Positions 23,384 to 35,600 are shown, counted from the first letter of the stretch. The stretch: 64,000 nt of DNA from Diadema setosum (GCA_033980235.1 CM067075.1:1463167-1527166), one strand, 5' to 3'. Notes: a model not told the origin generated them from the letters alone. Numbers and translations: made by a program.

Positions 23384-24540
23384 TAAACTTCTGCATCGAA
23401 TACCTATTTTCCGTTGCTTGTTTTGAAGCTGTCGTAGTGTAACAACAAACAGATAAAGTAGGCCTACTGGAAAGATAGTCCCATATCATAGCAAACCATA
23501 ATCAATAGAATTGCGCTGAGTATACTTTGTGACCGTGCATCACAAAACCAACAAAAAGTCGCACGCACTGATTTTGTGTGAGGACTGAAAATAGGTGAAA
23601 TGGGTCAACCCAGTCAATCTTGAGTTTTTCATATTTTCTTAAAGATCAAGTCTTCTTCTACAAAATGAGAATTTGAGATCATAAAACGGACAGGAAATTG
23701 TGTTTTAGCAGTTCTTTTTTTTTTTTGATTTGGTAGAATGGTGTGATTAGATGTGTCTTGTAGAGTCCCCTTTCTTAAATACCCTTTCCACACCCTTCGC
23801 TTTCATCTCTAATAACTTGGGAAAGGATAGCGCTACTGCTTTGGAAGTTAGCATTAATCATCTAAAAGAATGTGTTAATAAAGCATGCTTAATTTCAACT
23901 TAATCTGATAATCTTTTTTCGTTGTGTTGTTACAATGTGACATTTCAATTCATGTACACTCAGTGCATCAATATTAACACTCTGGGAGGCACAAGTCTCA
24001 AGCACAGTCCACAATTACAAAACTTAACGTCAGATGGCGCTATTGAAAAAGCACTTTCAATCAACATCAATGTGTTTGCAGCCTGATTGGTTTCTGCAAA
24101 GCGTTGATGGCGCTCAGCACTTCTACACTATTTTTGTGTTTAAGGCATCCCTAGTTATCTGCTCAATTTTGTTAAAGTATTTCTTTCAGTTGAAGCATAA
24201 TTTGTCAAGCAGCTAGCTTCATGTTTTTGTTGATAATTTTTACGTAAAATAATGAATTCATATCTCTGAACGGTGCTGAAACTTCTCCACATGAAACAGT
24301 TTCATATATCACGCCTGATTAAGATATTCTTTGTACAAACGCTTTGAATTTCGAGAGAGATCTCTGGGTGGGGTTAATGTCGTCAATTAATAATTTCATC
24401 CCCTGAAAACATGGAAAAGAGATACACGTGTAAGAAACTGATGCATACAATGACATATGGCAGTTTTTACAAGAACAAAACATGCTTATGATTATAATAG
24501 TTATGTAAATGCATATTCATTCAATTCAGTAGTAACGATA

Positions 24541-24557
24541 ATGATGATGATGATGAT

Positions 24558-24590
<33 letters not shown>

Positions 24591-24598
24591 TATTATTA

Positions 24599-24664
<66 letters not shown>

Positions 24665-24780
24665 TTATTATTTTTATTATTATTATTATTATTTTTATTA
24701 TTATTAGTATTATCAACATCATCACTATTATAACAAGAAGAAAGAGAAAAAGAAGAAGAAGAAGAAGAAGAAGAAGAAGC
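24541..24780. repeat. Trinucleotide compound microsatellite (ATG)(AAT)(ATT)(AGA)
   Basis: A short (ATG)n run is followed by about 30 bp of (AAT)n, then about 115 bp of (ATT)n with TTTTT interruptions, and last (AAG)n from about 24737. The AAT block is complementary to the ATT block beside it, so this stretch can fold back on itself. Poly-Ile, poly-Asn and poly-Leu frames here are artefacts. Confidence 0.9.
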
Positions 24781-25364
24781 AAGATCCATTTCCATTAATG
24801 AAAACGAACACGTAGATGAAAATAAAGATAAAGTAAAGAAATGAACAAATTCAAATATCATGAAACAAAAAAAGTCTTCTATTTCTTATGTGGGGTGGCA
24901 GTGAATTCGATGATGGCCCAGCACGTGCAAAGGCGCCCCCCCCCCCCCCCCCCTCCCCTTGCAGACTAACTACATGCTGGTACTACAAGTAAACTGATTA
25001 ATCTTTTCAACGGTTAGGAGAGTACATCTCAAATCAAATACCAATCTTGTCATGGTATATACGATTTTTCTTAGGAAACATAATATTATTTCCTTCTTTA
25101 AGAAGAAAGTAAAAGGAGAAATGAGGCTCCCAAAATTTCATGATCATATGAAAAGGGACACGAAACCTCACAAGGAAGGATTCAATTCAATTCAATATTG
25201 GTTTTAGTTCCATACTTCTTCTAATAGTTTGCTGGAGGATAAATACGAAAAAAAAAATCAGTAACAAAAATTACAGAAAAATGTTATAGCGTTGAAACCA
25301 GTTCGGAAATTATATATATATATATAAAGAAACATGTTGCGAATTCACGTATTGTCTCCAATAT
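24781..25364. other. No gene seen; long poly-C run
   Basis: An 18 bp C homopolymer lies at 24936-24953. A (TTCAA)n fragment near 25180-25197 could be the reversed simple-sequence tail of a CR1-like retroelement. Short TA runs occur near 25311-25326. Confidence 0.5.
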
Positions 25365-25655
25365 AGCGAAGAATCAAGAAATAAATTAGTAATGCATTAT
25401 TTCGCCAATAAGAATGAGTTTATTGAACAACTCAAATTTTCGGTGGCCTCCACCTTCTTCAGGAGTCTCGACGGGGAATGTCAATACCAAAACATAAATT
25501 GAGTGCGCGCTCTTCATGTTCAATTTATGTTTTGGTATTGACATTCCCCGTCGAGACTCCTGAAGAAGGTGGAGGCCACCGAAATTTTGAGTTGTTCAAT
25601 AAACTCATTCTTATTGGCGAAATAATGCATTACTAGTTTATTTCTTGATTCTTCG

Positions 25656-25657
<2 letters not shown>
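25365..25657. mobile_element. Near-perfect long hairpin, 137 bp arms and 19 bp loop
   Basis: The left arm 25365-25501 and right arm 25521-25657 are reverse complements with only two mismatches seen by eye (about 98% identity). The loop is 19 bp. The outer end is AGCGAAGAATCAAGAAATAA and the inner end is CCAAAACATAAATTG. The right end runs straight into a 65 bp (TA)n tract and the left is preceded by ATAT. There is no coding capacity. A fold-back MITE with TA target preference is the simplest explanation, and the near identity of the arms suggests recent origin or conversion. Confidence 0.9.

Positions 25658-25722
<65 letters not shown>
25658..25722. repeat. (TA)n microsatellite
   Basis: Pure TA run of about 64 bp directly right of the long hairpin. 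Confidence 0.95.
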
Positions 25723-25723
<1 letters not shown>

Positions 25724-26824
25724 CTAACACTGAGAGTAGGTATCCAACCTTCACAGCAGACTAATAGATAGCGCCCTCTGCCGTTTAGTGCCTTGGAAAC
25801 GTTCTAGATTGTAAAAATGAGACATGTGAGAGCAGCTATTAGGGCAGAAGAAAAAGAGACCAAAACAAAACAGGTCAAGAGAAACAGGGAAAGAGGGAAA
25901 GAATTAGAGGAGAAGATAAGAGGGAGACGATAGGGTAAGATCGCAGTACTCTACTTTCAAAATGAGCGTCAAGAGGCCTTCTGCAGAAAATAGAATTCAG
26001 ACGAGAAGAAAGAACAAAACATTTGCTTTGCAGTTTCCGCGTTATCGATTCTTTGACCTGTAAACTTGTAATTCAATCGCTGCATGAACCGACAAAATAT
26101 TGGTTATTCGGGGAGAAAATTGCACATGTCCAATACAAGAAGACGGATAGGTGTCATGGAATATTCAACGGGCAGTCGGATAATCACCGAAAGCAGTGCA
26201 TCGTCACGTGGGCATCGCCAGGCATGGAATTCGCCACTTGTACTCATCCGTGGATGGCGTGTTTGTTCTCCAGCGGTAGCTTTCTGCGTCATCTCAAGAC
26301 GCAGGTGTAGATAAAGTAGTGCAAACTTGAGACAATTCGAGGCACAGTGTTGATATTTACACTAAGAGGTTAAAGGAATGTAGACATTTAAACAACGTTC
26401 AAACGTCGTTCAAGAAACTGGGCATTTTAAAGCCACGAACAGATTTTCTTCGTTCAGTGTATGTAACCATTTGATGTTATTGATATATCATGTTATTATG
26501 TTTTTTTTTTATAGATTTCTGATAAGATTTTTTTAAATGTTTTAATTGGTTTTCATTATCCAAAGGATGATAAATGTCGAGAGACCTCAATAAAAGAGAG
26601 AATTAAATTGTTAGAGGGGATGGGGGTGCAAAGGGATATGGTTCTCTTAAGACTAGGCTTCTTCTTATCTGTTCTTCTTTCTTCTCCTCCTCCTCCTCCT
26701 CCACCTTCTTCTGCTTCGTCTTCGTCTCCTTGACTGTAATCTTCATCCTTTAATCCTAAAGATTATTTCAGATATCAGCCGACTTTGTGACTGTGTTTGA
26801 CCACTTCGTCAGGATTTCACCATA
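25723..26824. other. No confident gene
   Basis: Overlapping open frames of 60-95 codons occur on both strands at 26023-26314. All three are open because the local GC is higher, none has a recognised motif, and no clear splice signals frame them. A CTC/CTT-rich tract lies near 26685-26715. Confidence 0.45.
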
Positions 26825-27062
26825 CTCTTTGCGAGATAAGTGATGAGGGTTAGTTTACATGCATAGGGGTATATAGCAACTCTCCTACGCATTGGAACAA
26901 TGGCTTGAAGTCTCCTCCGAAAGACTTGGAAGCAAATATAAAGTGCCTTGCAAAAGGTCACTATACTCACGGACTGGGACTCGAACCTCATTATTCGCGC
27001 TTTGAAGCCCGAGGTATTTTCAATATCTGGTCTTAGCCACTCAGACACGACAGAATTCACAC
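26825..27062 (-). repeat. tRNA-derived SINE, minus strand
   Basis: Read on the minus strand, an A-box TGTCTGAGTGGCTAAG (27047-27032) is followed by a B-box GGTTCGAGTCCC (26987-26976). The spacing is that of a long-variable-arm tRNA head. The body includes GCAAGGCACTTTATATTTGC (about 26952-26933) and CTTTCGGAGGAGAC near 26925-26912, words that fit deuterostome tRNA-SINE bodies I know. The 3' boundary near 26825 is uncertain. Confidence 0.7.
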
Positions 27063-27908
27063 AAAGTACAGACAACGCATTTTCTCTGTTTAAGATTTAA
27101 GTAATGTATTTTGAAGCATGATTTCTCCTGATTCATAAAGAACTTCAGCTGAAAGGTTATTGATTTTGGGGTAAAATGGGAATACTAAAATGAGAGTTAC
27201 ATAGGTAGTAAAGTTAATTAGGGCAGTAAGGCAAATAGGTCCAGGCTTAACGGTAGATGGGAGTGGAAGGGGTGGTTGGGGTTGTGGAATGATGGGGGTT
27301 AACCTTTCTGTCGCTACAGTAATTTAGGTTTGTCATTGTTAAAAAAAAAAATAAGATGATACTGGTTTACATAACTATGCACTGCAGTACCCATGCAGAT
27401 TTTGTCAAGCATTTTGAGAGAAAAGAACATGAAAGTTTAGAAACCTAAAATAGCGTATTGAGTGAGTTCGGACTATTTTTCATTTCACGTTTATAAGAGA
27501 CTGGAGAAGACGATCCAGTGACTGTTGCTAACCCTCCGAAATCTTGGCAAGGCTGGGCCTGAAGCCAATGGTATTTCTGCAGCACCTTCTCCGTTTTTTA
27601 GCAGAAAGATGGGAGCATCCTGCTGTGTTAAATTTACGACAAACTGGATTGCTGATCTTGATCGATGCGGCTTGGTAATTAGGTCCCTTTTGATACCACT
27701 ATGATCTAATACGGTAACGAAATGGATACTGACGAGACGATGACCATTTCGTTTGGTTAGAGAAAATAAAGAAACCATATCATGGAATCTCTTTCCAAGA
27801 CACATCAGGAGCAATCAAGCCTAACAATCATACTCTTGCCGTTGTCCAATATTGTACTTACTTCATGGGCACTGGAAAATTGTTTTGCCGTTTACTGACA
27901 CTTACATC
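27063..27908. other. No confident gene
   Basis: A 107-residue minus-strand frame spans 27491-27814. It lies downstream of the retroelement remnant, on the same strand. It has no recognised motif and is left uncalled. Confidence 0.45.
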
Positions 27909-28110
27909 TTACATATCCCGTAGTTGAGAAGACCGTTGGGGGCGCCACAGAAGACTTTGCAGCCAGTTTCCTCCATCCTTCCCTCTCCTCTGATTCTCTT
28001 TGTGCCTCTCTCAACCTTAGGCCTGTCCAGTCTCGTATGTTGTCTTCCCATTTCTTCTTAGGTCTTCCTCTTTCCTCTCAGTGTCCCTTCTTAATAGGTT
28101 TGTTGGGCAA
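27909..28110 (-). pseudogene. Non-LTR retrotransposon ORF2 C-terminal remnant (RTE/Jockey-like tail)
   Basis: The minus strand from about 28068 to the stop at 27909-27911 reads in one frame as a peptide that starts GRPKKKWEDNIRDWTGL, continues with REAQRESEEREGWRKLA and ends SSVAPQRSSQLRDM then stop. The pattern GRPKKKWEDNI, WTGL, W-K-L, SSVAPQ-R is the familiar extreme C-terminus found after the reverse transcriptase domain in many non-LTR retroelements. Upstream of 28068 the frame shows KPIKKGH then a stop, so the rest of the polyprotein is lost. It is a 5'-truncated dead fragment about 50 residues long. The family name is tentative; identity as a retroelement tail is firm. Confidence 0.8.
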
Positions 28111-28137
28111 GTCCTGATGAAACATTAAAAAATGGAT

Positions 28138-28432
28138 TTAAATGGATGGTATACAGTATTGGTTGAAATAAAGATTGGGGTTTTTTTGGCAGAAACCTCT
28201 TAATAATATTCAAGAGCATACAATTCTAAGAGGAATTCAAAGTATTATTTGATGAAAATCGGTTTTGAAATGAGGGTAATAATAGTAATTACACAAATTT
28301 GTATAGCGCAGCTACTATATAGATATACTCTCCTGCGCTGTGATGTAATAAATGGCTGAGATATATAAAACAAAGGAAATCAAAGCAATCTTAATAAAAG
28401 GTGGGTCCCACATTTTATTAGGATCCCTATGT
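28138..28432. mobile_element. TTAA-ended MITE, family B copy 2 (truncated, with nested insertion)
   Basis: The left end TTAAATGGATGGTATACAGT matches the 5012 and 55797 copies. So do GAGGAATTCAAAGT, GATGAAAATCGGTTTTGAAA, ATGGCTGAGA and the centre AAAGGTGGGTCCCACATTTT. The right arm stops near 28432, so most of it is missing. A 78 bp insertion (28273-28350) interrupts the left arm between two AATG words. Confidence 0.75.
28273..28350. repeat. 78 bp insertion nested in MITE copy 2
   Basis: Compared with the copies at 5012 and 55797, this stretch is extra. It is bounded by AATG on both sides (28269-28272 and 28351-28354), which looks like a 4 bp target duplication. It contains TATAGCGCAGC and, 28 bp on, CTGCGCTGTG, a partly inverted pair. 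The sequence resembles short AAT-tailed interspersed repeats but no family is named. Confidence 0.6.
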
Positions 28433-29258
28433 TTTGAGTTTTAGGAAAATTGTAAATAATATTTGGTTCTTTAATTTATCTCATGAATCCTTAACTTACT
28501 ATATAAAAATAGTGTAATAAAGAAATTCTGTATGTTTAATCATATTTATATACCACTATACTCCCTGTGTCGTTTGAAGATTAAGCTTACAGAAAATTCT
28601 CATTTTCCCCATTTAGTTCCCCACTTTGTTTTTGTTTCAGGTTATAAAGAGATATAGAGAACACAAACATGTTTTTGCTATTTCATTCATGTCTCTCATT
28701 GTCTTAAATTTTTTTGTTGTCATTGTTTTCATGAAAGACATTGCCAAATGAAAGGCAACATGTTAAATTTTGAAATTTTCACTTTTGTACCTAGGATGGC
28801 AAAAATGAAATGTGTTCACTCATGCGTAAAGTTTCCCTATGCATTAAACCTCCTACCTTGAGCCAATTAAATTACATTCAATATGGTACATAATACATTG
28901 ATTTTCATCAAAATCTTGTATGAAAAATATGAACTCGGAAAAAGTGTTTACATACTTTCTTTTTCTTGTCTTGTCTTTTTTTTTTCCTGAGTGTTTTCCT
29001 CAACTGCAGTCAGCTAAGTTGAGCTGAGGCGAGCCCGTGCATCATACATGTCATGTGCCGCGCGTGGGTGGGTATTGGCCCTTTAAATCCTTTTCCCTGT
29101 CTTCATTGTCCTTTTTTTTATCTCTTCCTGTTATTCCTTCAACGATTATCTTCTTCTTCCTTTTTAACAAGACAGTTGCTTCCAGTTTGTTTGTGTTTGT
29201 TTGTGTTTCTTTTAGCCTTTCTTCTCACTCTCTTAATTTTAGGCAATCTACTTTAGCC
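28433..29258. other. No gene seen
   Basis: AT-rich sequence with T-rich tracts near 28975-28987 and 29110-29118. Nothing recognised. Confidence 0.55.
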
Positions 29259-29623
29259 TTAAAGGGGAAGGCTAGTAACTGATCAGTGGGGATCAGTGGA
29301 AATGCTGGGAGATGATTGTTCCAATCCTTATGGGATTCATTCAAGAGTTCATTGTATATCTATTGTTGTGTGAAGTTGATTTGCTTCAGAATGGTCTCAT
29401 ATTCAAGTAATGTGCAGTTTAATGCTTCCAGGTTAGCGTCCCTGGTCAGTGACGGAGCATTAATCTGCACATTACTTGAATATGAGACCGTTCTGAAGCA
29501 AATCATTTTCACACAACAATAGATATACAAAGAACTCTTGAATGAATCCCATAAGGATTGGAACAATCATCTCCTGGCATTTCCACTGATTCCCACTGAT
29601 CAGTTACTAGCCTTCCCCTTTAA
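29259..29623. mobile_element. TTAA-ended long-hairpin MITE, family A full copy
   Basis: The arms 29259-29426 and 29456-29623 (168 bp each) are reverse complements with about eight mismatches (about 95%). The loop is 29 bp. Both outer ends are TTAAAGGGGAAGGCTAGTAA, giving TTAA at each boundary as in piggyBac-type insertions. Because of the symmetry, almost the same 68-residue frame appears on both strands; this is not a gene. A single-arm relative lies at 51131-51338. Confidence 0.9.
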
Positions 29624-32600
29624 GTTCAGTAAAAGGTGATTGTTCATGAGCGGACTCCAAATTAGAAGCCCTGCTTTTGAGCAATCCCCTCCATTTTCAA
29701 CAATTTTTATTCAGTATGATTAGAAAAGTAGTAAGGGAGGTCACAGCATGTATTGTGCGTAAGTTCTCGGTATTTTCCTTTGTTACAATGATCAGTACTG
29801 ATTATTATTAGGAAAATGTTTTGTGATGGAAATGAAATTTAAAAAAAAATGAAAACATGTTTCATCTACGTATCTGTGTGTAGGCCTATATAATTCATTT
29901 GTGCGAAATAAACGTGATGGATCGCAAGGCCGATTGTCAAGGTTATATCCCAGCCAACGGGGGATATACCCCTTCGAGGAAAATGTAATCACGGACAGGG
30001 ACGTGACGGCCAGCAGCATCATTGCCGACGGGTGTGGGCGGATTTCTCGCTCACTCTCCTGACACCTCCCAGTAGCTTCGTCTAGGCTGTAAGCATGCTG
30101 GCATTTTTTAATAACATAGCAAGTTCTTTTCTCCTACTGCGGCCACTGGTTTTAACATAAAATAACTTCACAGAGGTTACTTACTATCGTTGCTATAAGT
30201 TATGTGTGCTTGTGACCATGTGTGACCACTATCAGTTTTTCCGGGAAACACGAAATTTTCTTCATAAGGTCTGATTGACTATCTTTTCTATTTTACATGA
30301 TGCTGCTTTTCGATGAAACTTCCACCTTCGTTTTTGTTTAATGTTGTTTTTTGCCTATATTCTAATGGACGTCAACTTAAGCATAGAACAGCAATTATAG
30401 CTGACAGATTAATGATTTTTGATGGATATATGTGTTAGCTTAGTGAATAATTGCTGAACAGTGCTGTAATACAATGTGTAATGAAAATACTGCCCAATGT
30501 TCAATCTTTGGAGCGTAGACTAATGACTTGGGACCAATAAGGGGTAGTACATTCGATCGATCGAGTGTAAGTGAAGTGTGATGTAGTATATCACCAAACC
30601 ATTTTTTGTTTTCGTATATGATACGTGTATGTTAAATTACAGCTTGATTGCGTAAAGAAAAACATGGTATCTATGCGTTTGAAAGGTGTTTGGAATCGTA
30701 AAAAACCATACGAACTCGGCGCCTGATATTGCAATCGACGTCTGCTGTCAGTCTTAGACCACGGACGAATCCCTGGATGACGCGGTAAGTCGACGAAAAG
30801 CGACATCAGCCTTCGCAAGAAATCGATATCCTGGTCCCTCGTTGCTCATCGTGTCACATGCCTTAGACTCCCTGATGTGATGTTAAGTCACCCCACCGCA
30901 GACGTGATGTCGCATTCCAAACGGAGAAAGGAAAAGTAAAATAGCTTAGTCTCAAAACTGGCTGCTCCTTTCACCAACCCCATCCCCTCCTCGTTCTTCT
31001 CCTTTCTCATGCATATCTCATTTTCAGCATCACTTTGCCTTACACACTTTCCGAGAAAATGAAAAAAAAAAAAAGACTTCGATGTTTCTACGCACCTATA
31101 ACACATTCTGACAACATGATGCCATTGGACAAATTGAAAACTGGATGCACCTGTCTCGTGAAGGGTGGGTGGGGGGGGGGGGGGGGAGGCTTGTAAGGAG
31201 AGCGTGGAGGAACATAGAGGGGTAGTTATAGTCCTCTTGCAAAGATCACACGTTCTCTCAAAGAGTTACAAAGATAGACGTTCCTGAAAGGGCGCAACAC
31301 GTGTTTAAAGAGACATATAACACTTGGGGAATTCCAGCATAATTCCGGGCATTGTGAGCTAAACATGATAAATGTTCCCCTATGTAGGGCGCATGGTGTA
31401 CTGGTGCGCTTGTTTTTAAACTTTCATATCTTATATGACTAGATTGTAAAATACTCATTGTTGTAGACCATGTATTCTGTCCTATGCCTTTCAAAGACAG
31501 AGTCAAGTATCAGAGAAAAGAAATGAACTTTTTTTATATCTTGTGGTAGGTTGCATGGCAACTTGATTGATGTAACTGGAAAACATTGACATTTTAAGGC
31601 AGATGAGAACCTCACTCGATATAGGGATGTAAATGGACGAGGGCAGCGTATTAAAGAGACATCAGCATTAATGGTAATGATATAGCTCGCTTCAAGTGAA
31701 ATGGTTGTCATTGCGACCTATAAAATGACTGCTCGTTGAGAAGAGATGCGCTCTTGCAAAGTTCAATCCCTTTACAAGGATTCAGAAGATCGACACGGAT
31801 TTCTGAAGATGCCTGGCTTTGGTACATGACGTCTTGGGATTCCGATGGAATTAAAGTGGATAAGACAAAATCCTCTCCGGCAATTTTCGTATTCTTTTGT
31901 GGAGAAAAAAAAAAGAAGGATACGAGCAAAATCGTTGATTTAGACAAGAGTAACCCCACATCAGAGACATATCTACAGGACTTCGTGATTTACTTTCGGC
32001 GTGACTGGCAGTACGTTGACGGTTAATTCTTTCACGCTTTTATTCACCATGGTTCTCCCCTTTAACTCTGAAAGTTAAAATTTCATAGATGCCGTGATTC
32101 ACAGGCAGTCCACAAAATAACAATACCGATCAACCATCAAAAACGAATTGCACTTCGCGTTATTCCCAATTAGTAGGACATCTACAAAGAAAGTATAGAA
32201 ATAAAGTCATCCGCTTGCGTGACACGGGCTGGTAAACTAATACGTACATGCATGTTAACTTCCTAACAACATTGGCTTTGAAATCTCGAATCATTTGACT
32301 CCAGTGGTATAGTGGTAGATGAACGTTATATACGCATCACACTGGTGGTAAGTTTATTAACATACATGTGCTCTGGTAGACTTCAAATTCAGCTGAAATT
32401 GCTGGTATGTAACCGGATCTTTGAGAAGGCACCGGTCACCTGAAAACGATTCAGACAGAATGAAATCTGTGAGTGTTTCGTCATCACGTCGGTGTCAATT
32501 GAAAATCAAACGAAATTTAAAAACAAAACGTGGCCCCGTACATAAGTGTCGCTATTCACACTCTCAAATAGTTTGACTCAATGTAAGGACATAAAGATGT

Positions 32601-35600
32601 GGGATCGAGATGGGAAAATATACGACTCTCGTTTTCATTGTCTAGTTGTGTATTTACTGTTATTGGAACTAATTATCTCAGTGTATTTATCTTTTTTTTT
32701 TCATCTCATAATGCCCTGTGATCGTTTGAACGAAAGATGCGAATTCTCTGTTCGCCTCTGGCACAAACCAAAAACAAAGTTGTAAAAAACAGGGCAACAA
32801 AATATCAAGAACTCGAAATTTGCTCTTTGAGAAAGCTACCATGAGAAGACACCCAAAAATATTGGATACAAAAGGAAACAAATCTTCGAACCTTCCTCCG
32901 TTCCTTGAAATTCTGTTGGACAGTGTGAAAAGCTTCTGCAAATCTGATTGCGCTTAAAAATTACGGCGCCTTGTCCAATACTTAGCGCCTCAAGCGACTG
33001 TATTTTGTTACTGTATTCTATTCCAGGCTGCGGAAGGTGCAGGTCGTTAGATCAGAAGAGAAAGGGATAGAGAGTGAGAGAAGGCGGAGAGAAGAGCGAG
33101 AGAGATTGAGAGACAGTAGTAGTGGGCGAGAGAAAAGTGTAGGAGAAAGTGTGAGAGAGAAGAGATAGAAGAGAAGAGATAGATCAGGAAGTACAACAGT
33201 GCCATATCTTGCTCTCGCTGTGTGACAAATTAGATCCAACACACAATCGCAAGGAGAACATCGAATTAGGGTCCGATACGTTTCTAGATTGACGTGTCTT
33301 TTGGTGTAATATCTGTAACCTTGTGACACAAGCCTGGCAGATGCATCCTACTGCTAGCTAGATAGATTTCAACACTCGTCCTCATAAAGTGTCTACACTG
33401 GCGCCTCACTTTTTTCGTATTTCCTTTCCGCTCGTTCTCTGGGAGAAGAAATAAAACCCCACGTGACAAAAAAGGTCCTTGAAAACTTTGTAAATTGTAC
33501 TTAGATCAGGTTGGTAATTTATGAACTGTTTGGGCTAATACCCTTATGCAGTCCACACAATGCTTGAAACATTTGTGTTCTCGTTTTCATCAAGCCGATT
33601 GCACATGAACTTGTAAGATTGACGTCATAAAGAAGGAAGATGATTAGCGCGGGAAATCCAATTGCGCTGGTTTTTCTTAGCTGCTTACCTTGTTTGGGTA
33701 CGTATAGTAAATAAACTAGAGTACTCTTTACGCCAGTACTTGCTAAATTTTCTGAAGGAATTCTTTACTTTGTTCCTCGTAAAGCTTGTATTAATTATTA
33801 TTTTCTTTTTTTTTGGGGGGGGGGGGGGGATGAGAGGAGATAGAGTATGCAAAGGCCATGTTTGAAACATGTTCTATTCTCACACAGCGGACCAGTTAAC
33901 ACGGTCTGACACATCATGTCGTTGAGGCGGTGATATACAAATGAACGCTCTTTGTTACTCTCCTTGCAATATTGTATAAGCGATGTTGAGCAACCAACTC
34001 TGCCTGAAAGGAGAATGCCAAAAAAAGTATCAATAGCAACAATAAAAAAGAAAATGTGCAATCACCTAGGCATCTTCTTCTTTTTTCTTTTTTTTTTTGA
34101 ATAACGGACGGTAAACCGTATGTTTTCTGTTGTGCGTAATGCCGATATTTAACAACACTTCCTTTGACACTGGTTGCTGAAGAATTTGTGAGATGACCTT
34201 GCAGAATTCCCGTTCGTTGTACTGTCCCACGAACATTTGTGGACGAATTATCGATTCCAGTGGAGGATAACGTTTCATTTCTGAAGCCCCATAATTCCCT
34301 TATACTTTGTCCTTCATGTACTTCGTCAGCGAATCTCTTCTTTTTATTCAATGCATATCACAGGCTCAAGTAATATAAATCAGGCTTTTAAGGTAATTGA
34401 TCGAATCTACGATTAGAGCTCACTATTCTTTTAACCGCTAACGAAGAATTCTTCATTCCGAATTAAACGGGAAAGGAGTAAAATATCATTGCCAAATCCA
34501 AATAGTAGGAACCTGTAACCAATCTTTCAATAAATCTCAATAGAACCCCCCCCCCCCAACAAAAAAAAAAAAGCAAATTCTCTTCTTTGAATTTCATTTC
34601 GAGCTTGGTGGTTGGCGAAAACATGTAATGTGTACTTACAAACGATTAATGGATTATGCTCTTGTTGCGTATTGAACTAGTGAACACGAAGGAAAGTATC
34701 AGCATTTAATGACAATAGCTATGCCTCGCAGTGATTTTTTTTTCATCCAAAGTTTCATTAGGTAAAATAATTATGTACGTATTTCCTTGACGCAACAGGT
34801 GTTCTAAAGCCATTTCGCATCGTTTGTACTCGATGAAACAAAAAAGACACAAATCAGGGTTGTCGAAGCAAGTTGTTGCGTGTGTGAATAAATTAAAGTC
34901 ACAAACTACTAAGTACTTAATAACGATCGCACGCTAGACACGACGCGATTGCGACCGCTCAATTCAAGCACCGCGCCACCTTTGGGAATACTGCCCACAG
35001 CATCATACCATGATTAACATTTAGACGCAAATCTTCGTTTAACCATGTACTAAACCTCGCATGCTCTTGTAAAGAGTTCAAGCAGCACTTAAGAACCTGT
35101 AGTGTTTCACGGGGAAAGTACAAAAGAGGTCAACTGTCCCCTCTCTGGCTAAATTGGGAAAGCAACCCTCGCTTGTATCTATTTTGTGTCAGTTGGTACT
35201 CGCTGAACTTTAAAGGCTCAAGAGTCCCTGAATAAGACAGGACGAATAAACTATAAGGAAATGCTGGTAGATTCATTTGCTTTACTTGGTGTTCAAAAAA
35301 AAAAATTCACACGTTTAGTATTTGAATATAGGCACGTTTAGTCAGTGTTAGTAGGCTTACCCCAACAAATGATATTCACCATTTTGTACTCTCGACAATA
35401 TTTTAGTTCGTACTTTTAAACGACCGATTTTTTTTGATATTATGAAGATACTACTCTCTTTAACTGCATCTACTGTTGAAAAATGTTGGGTTACCTGGCT
35501 CTTTGTTCCATTAAAGGTTCTAAAAGTTTCTCATACCCTTTTGTTTGTTTTGCTTCTTATAGGCCTATATACCTTACAAAACAGTGATTTCCAGGAACAG

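Larger units (their letters stand above)
22044..24540. other. No gene seen over about 2.5 kb; microsatellite and dispersed repeat
   Basis: The stretch contains a CT/AC compound tract at 22735-22904 and a second copy of the GGTTCGT repeat at 23243-23383 (both listed). There are also homopolymer runs of A or T near 22153, 23048 and 23717, and a TAGGCCTA palindrome at 23459-23466. No exon is recognised. Confidence 0.55.

Noticed and set aside
24457..24861. Frames rich in poly-Ile, poly-Leu or poly-Asn
   Set aside because: They are translations of the AAT/ATT trinucleotide array on both strands.
26023..26314. Overlapping frames on both strands
   Set aside because: Three frames open at once reflect locally higher GC and few TA-containing codons; none resembles a known protein.
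29316..29566. Nearly identical 68-residue frames on opposite strands
   Set aside because: The identity comes from the 168 bp inverted repeat; a gene would not mirror itself. The peptide shows no domain.
32300..32400. A second tRNA or SINE head
   Set aside because: An A-box-like TGGTATAGTGG is present near 32306 but no B-box is found at a sensible distance.
33914..34351. 145-codon minus-strand frame
   Set aside because: It is the longest frame not caused by a repeat, but it reads through a poly-A/poly-T stretch as a Lys/Arg/Glu run, then a hydrophobic run. It shows no motif and has no splice context that I can defend.
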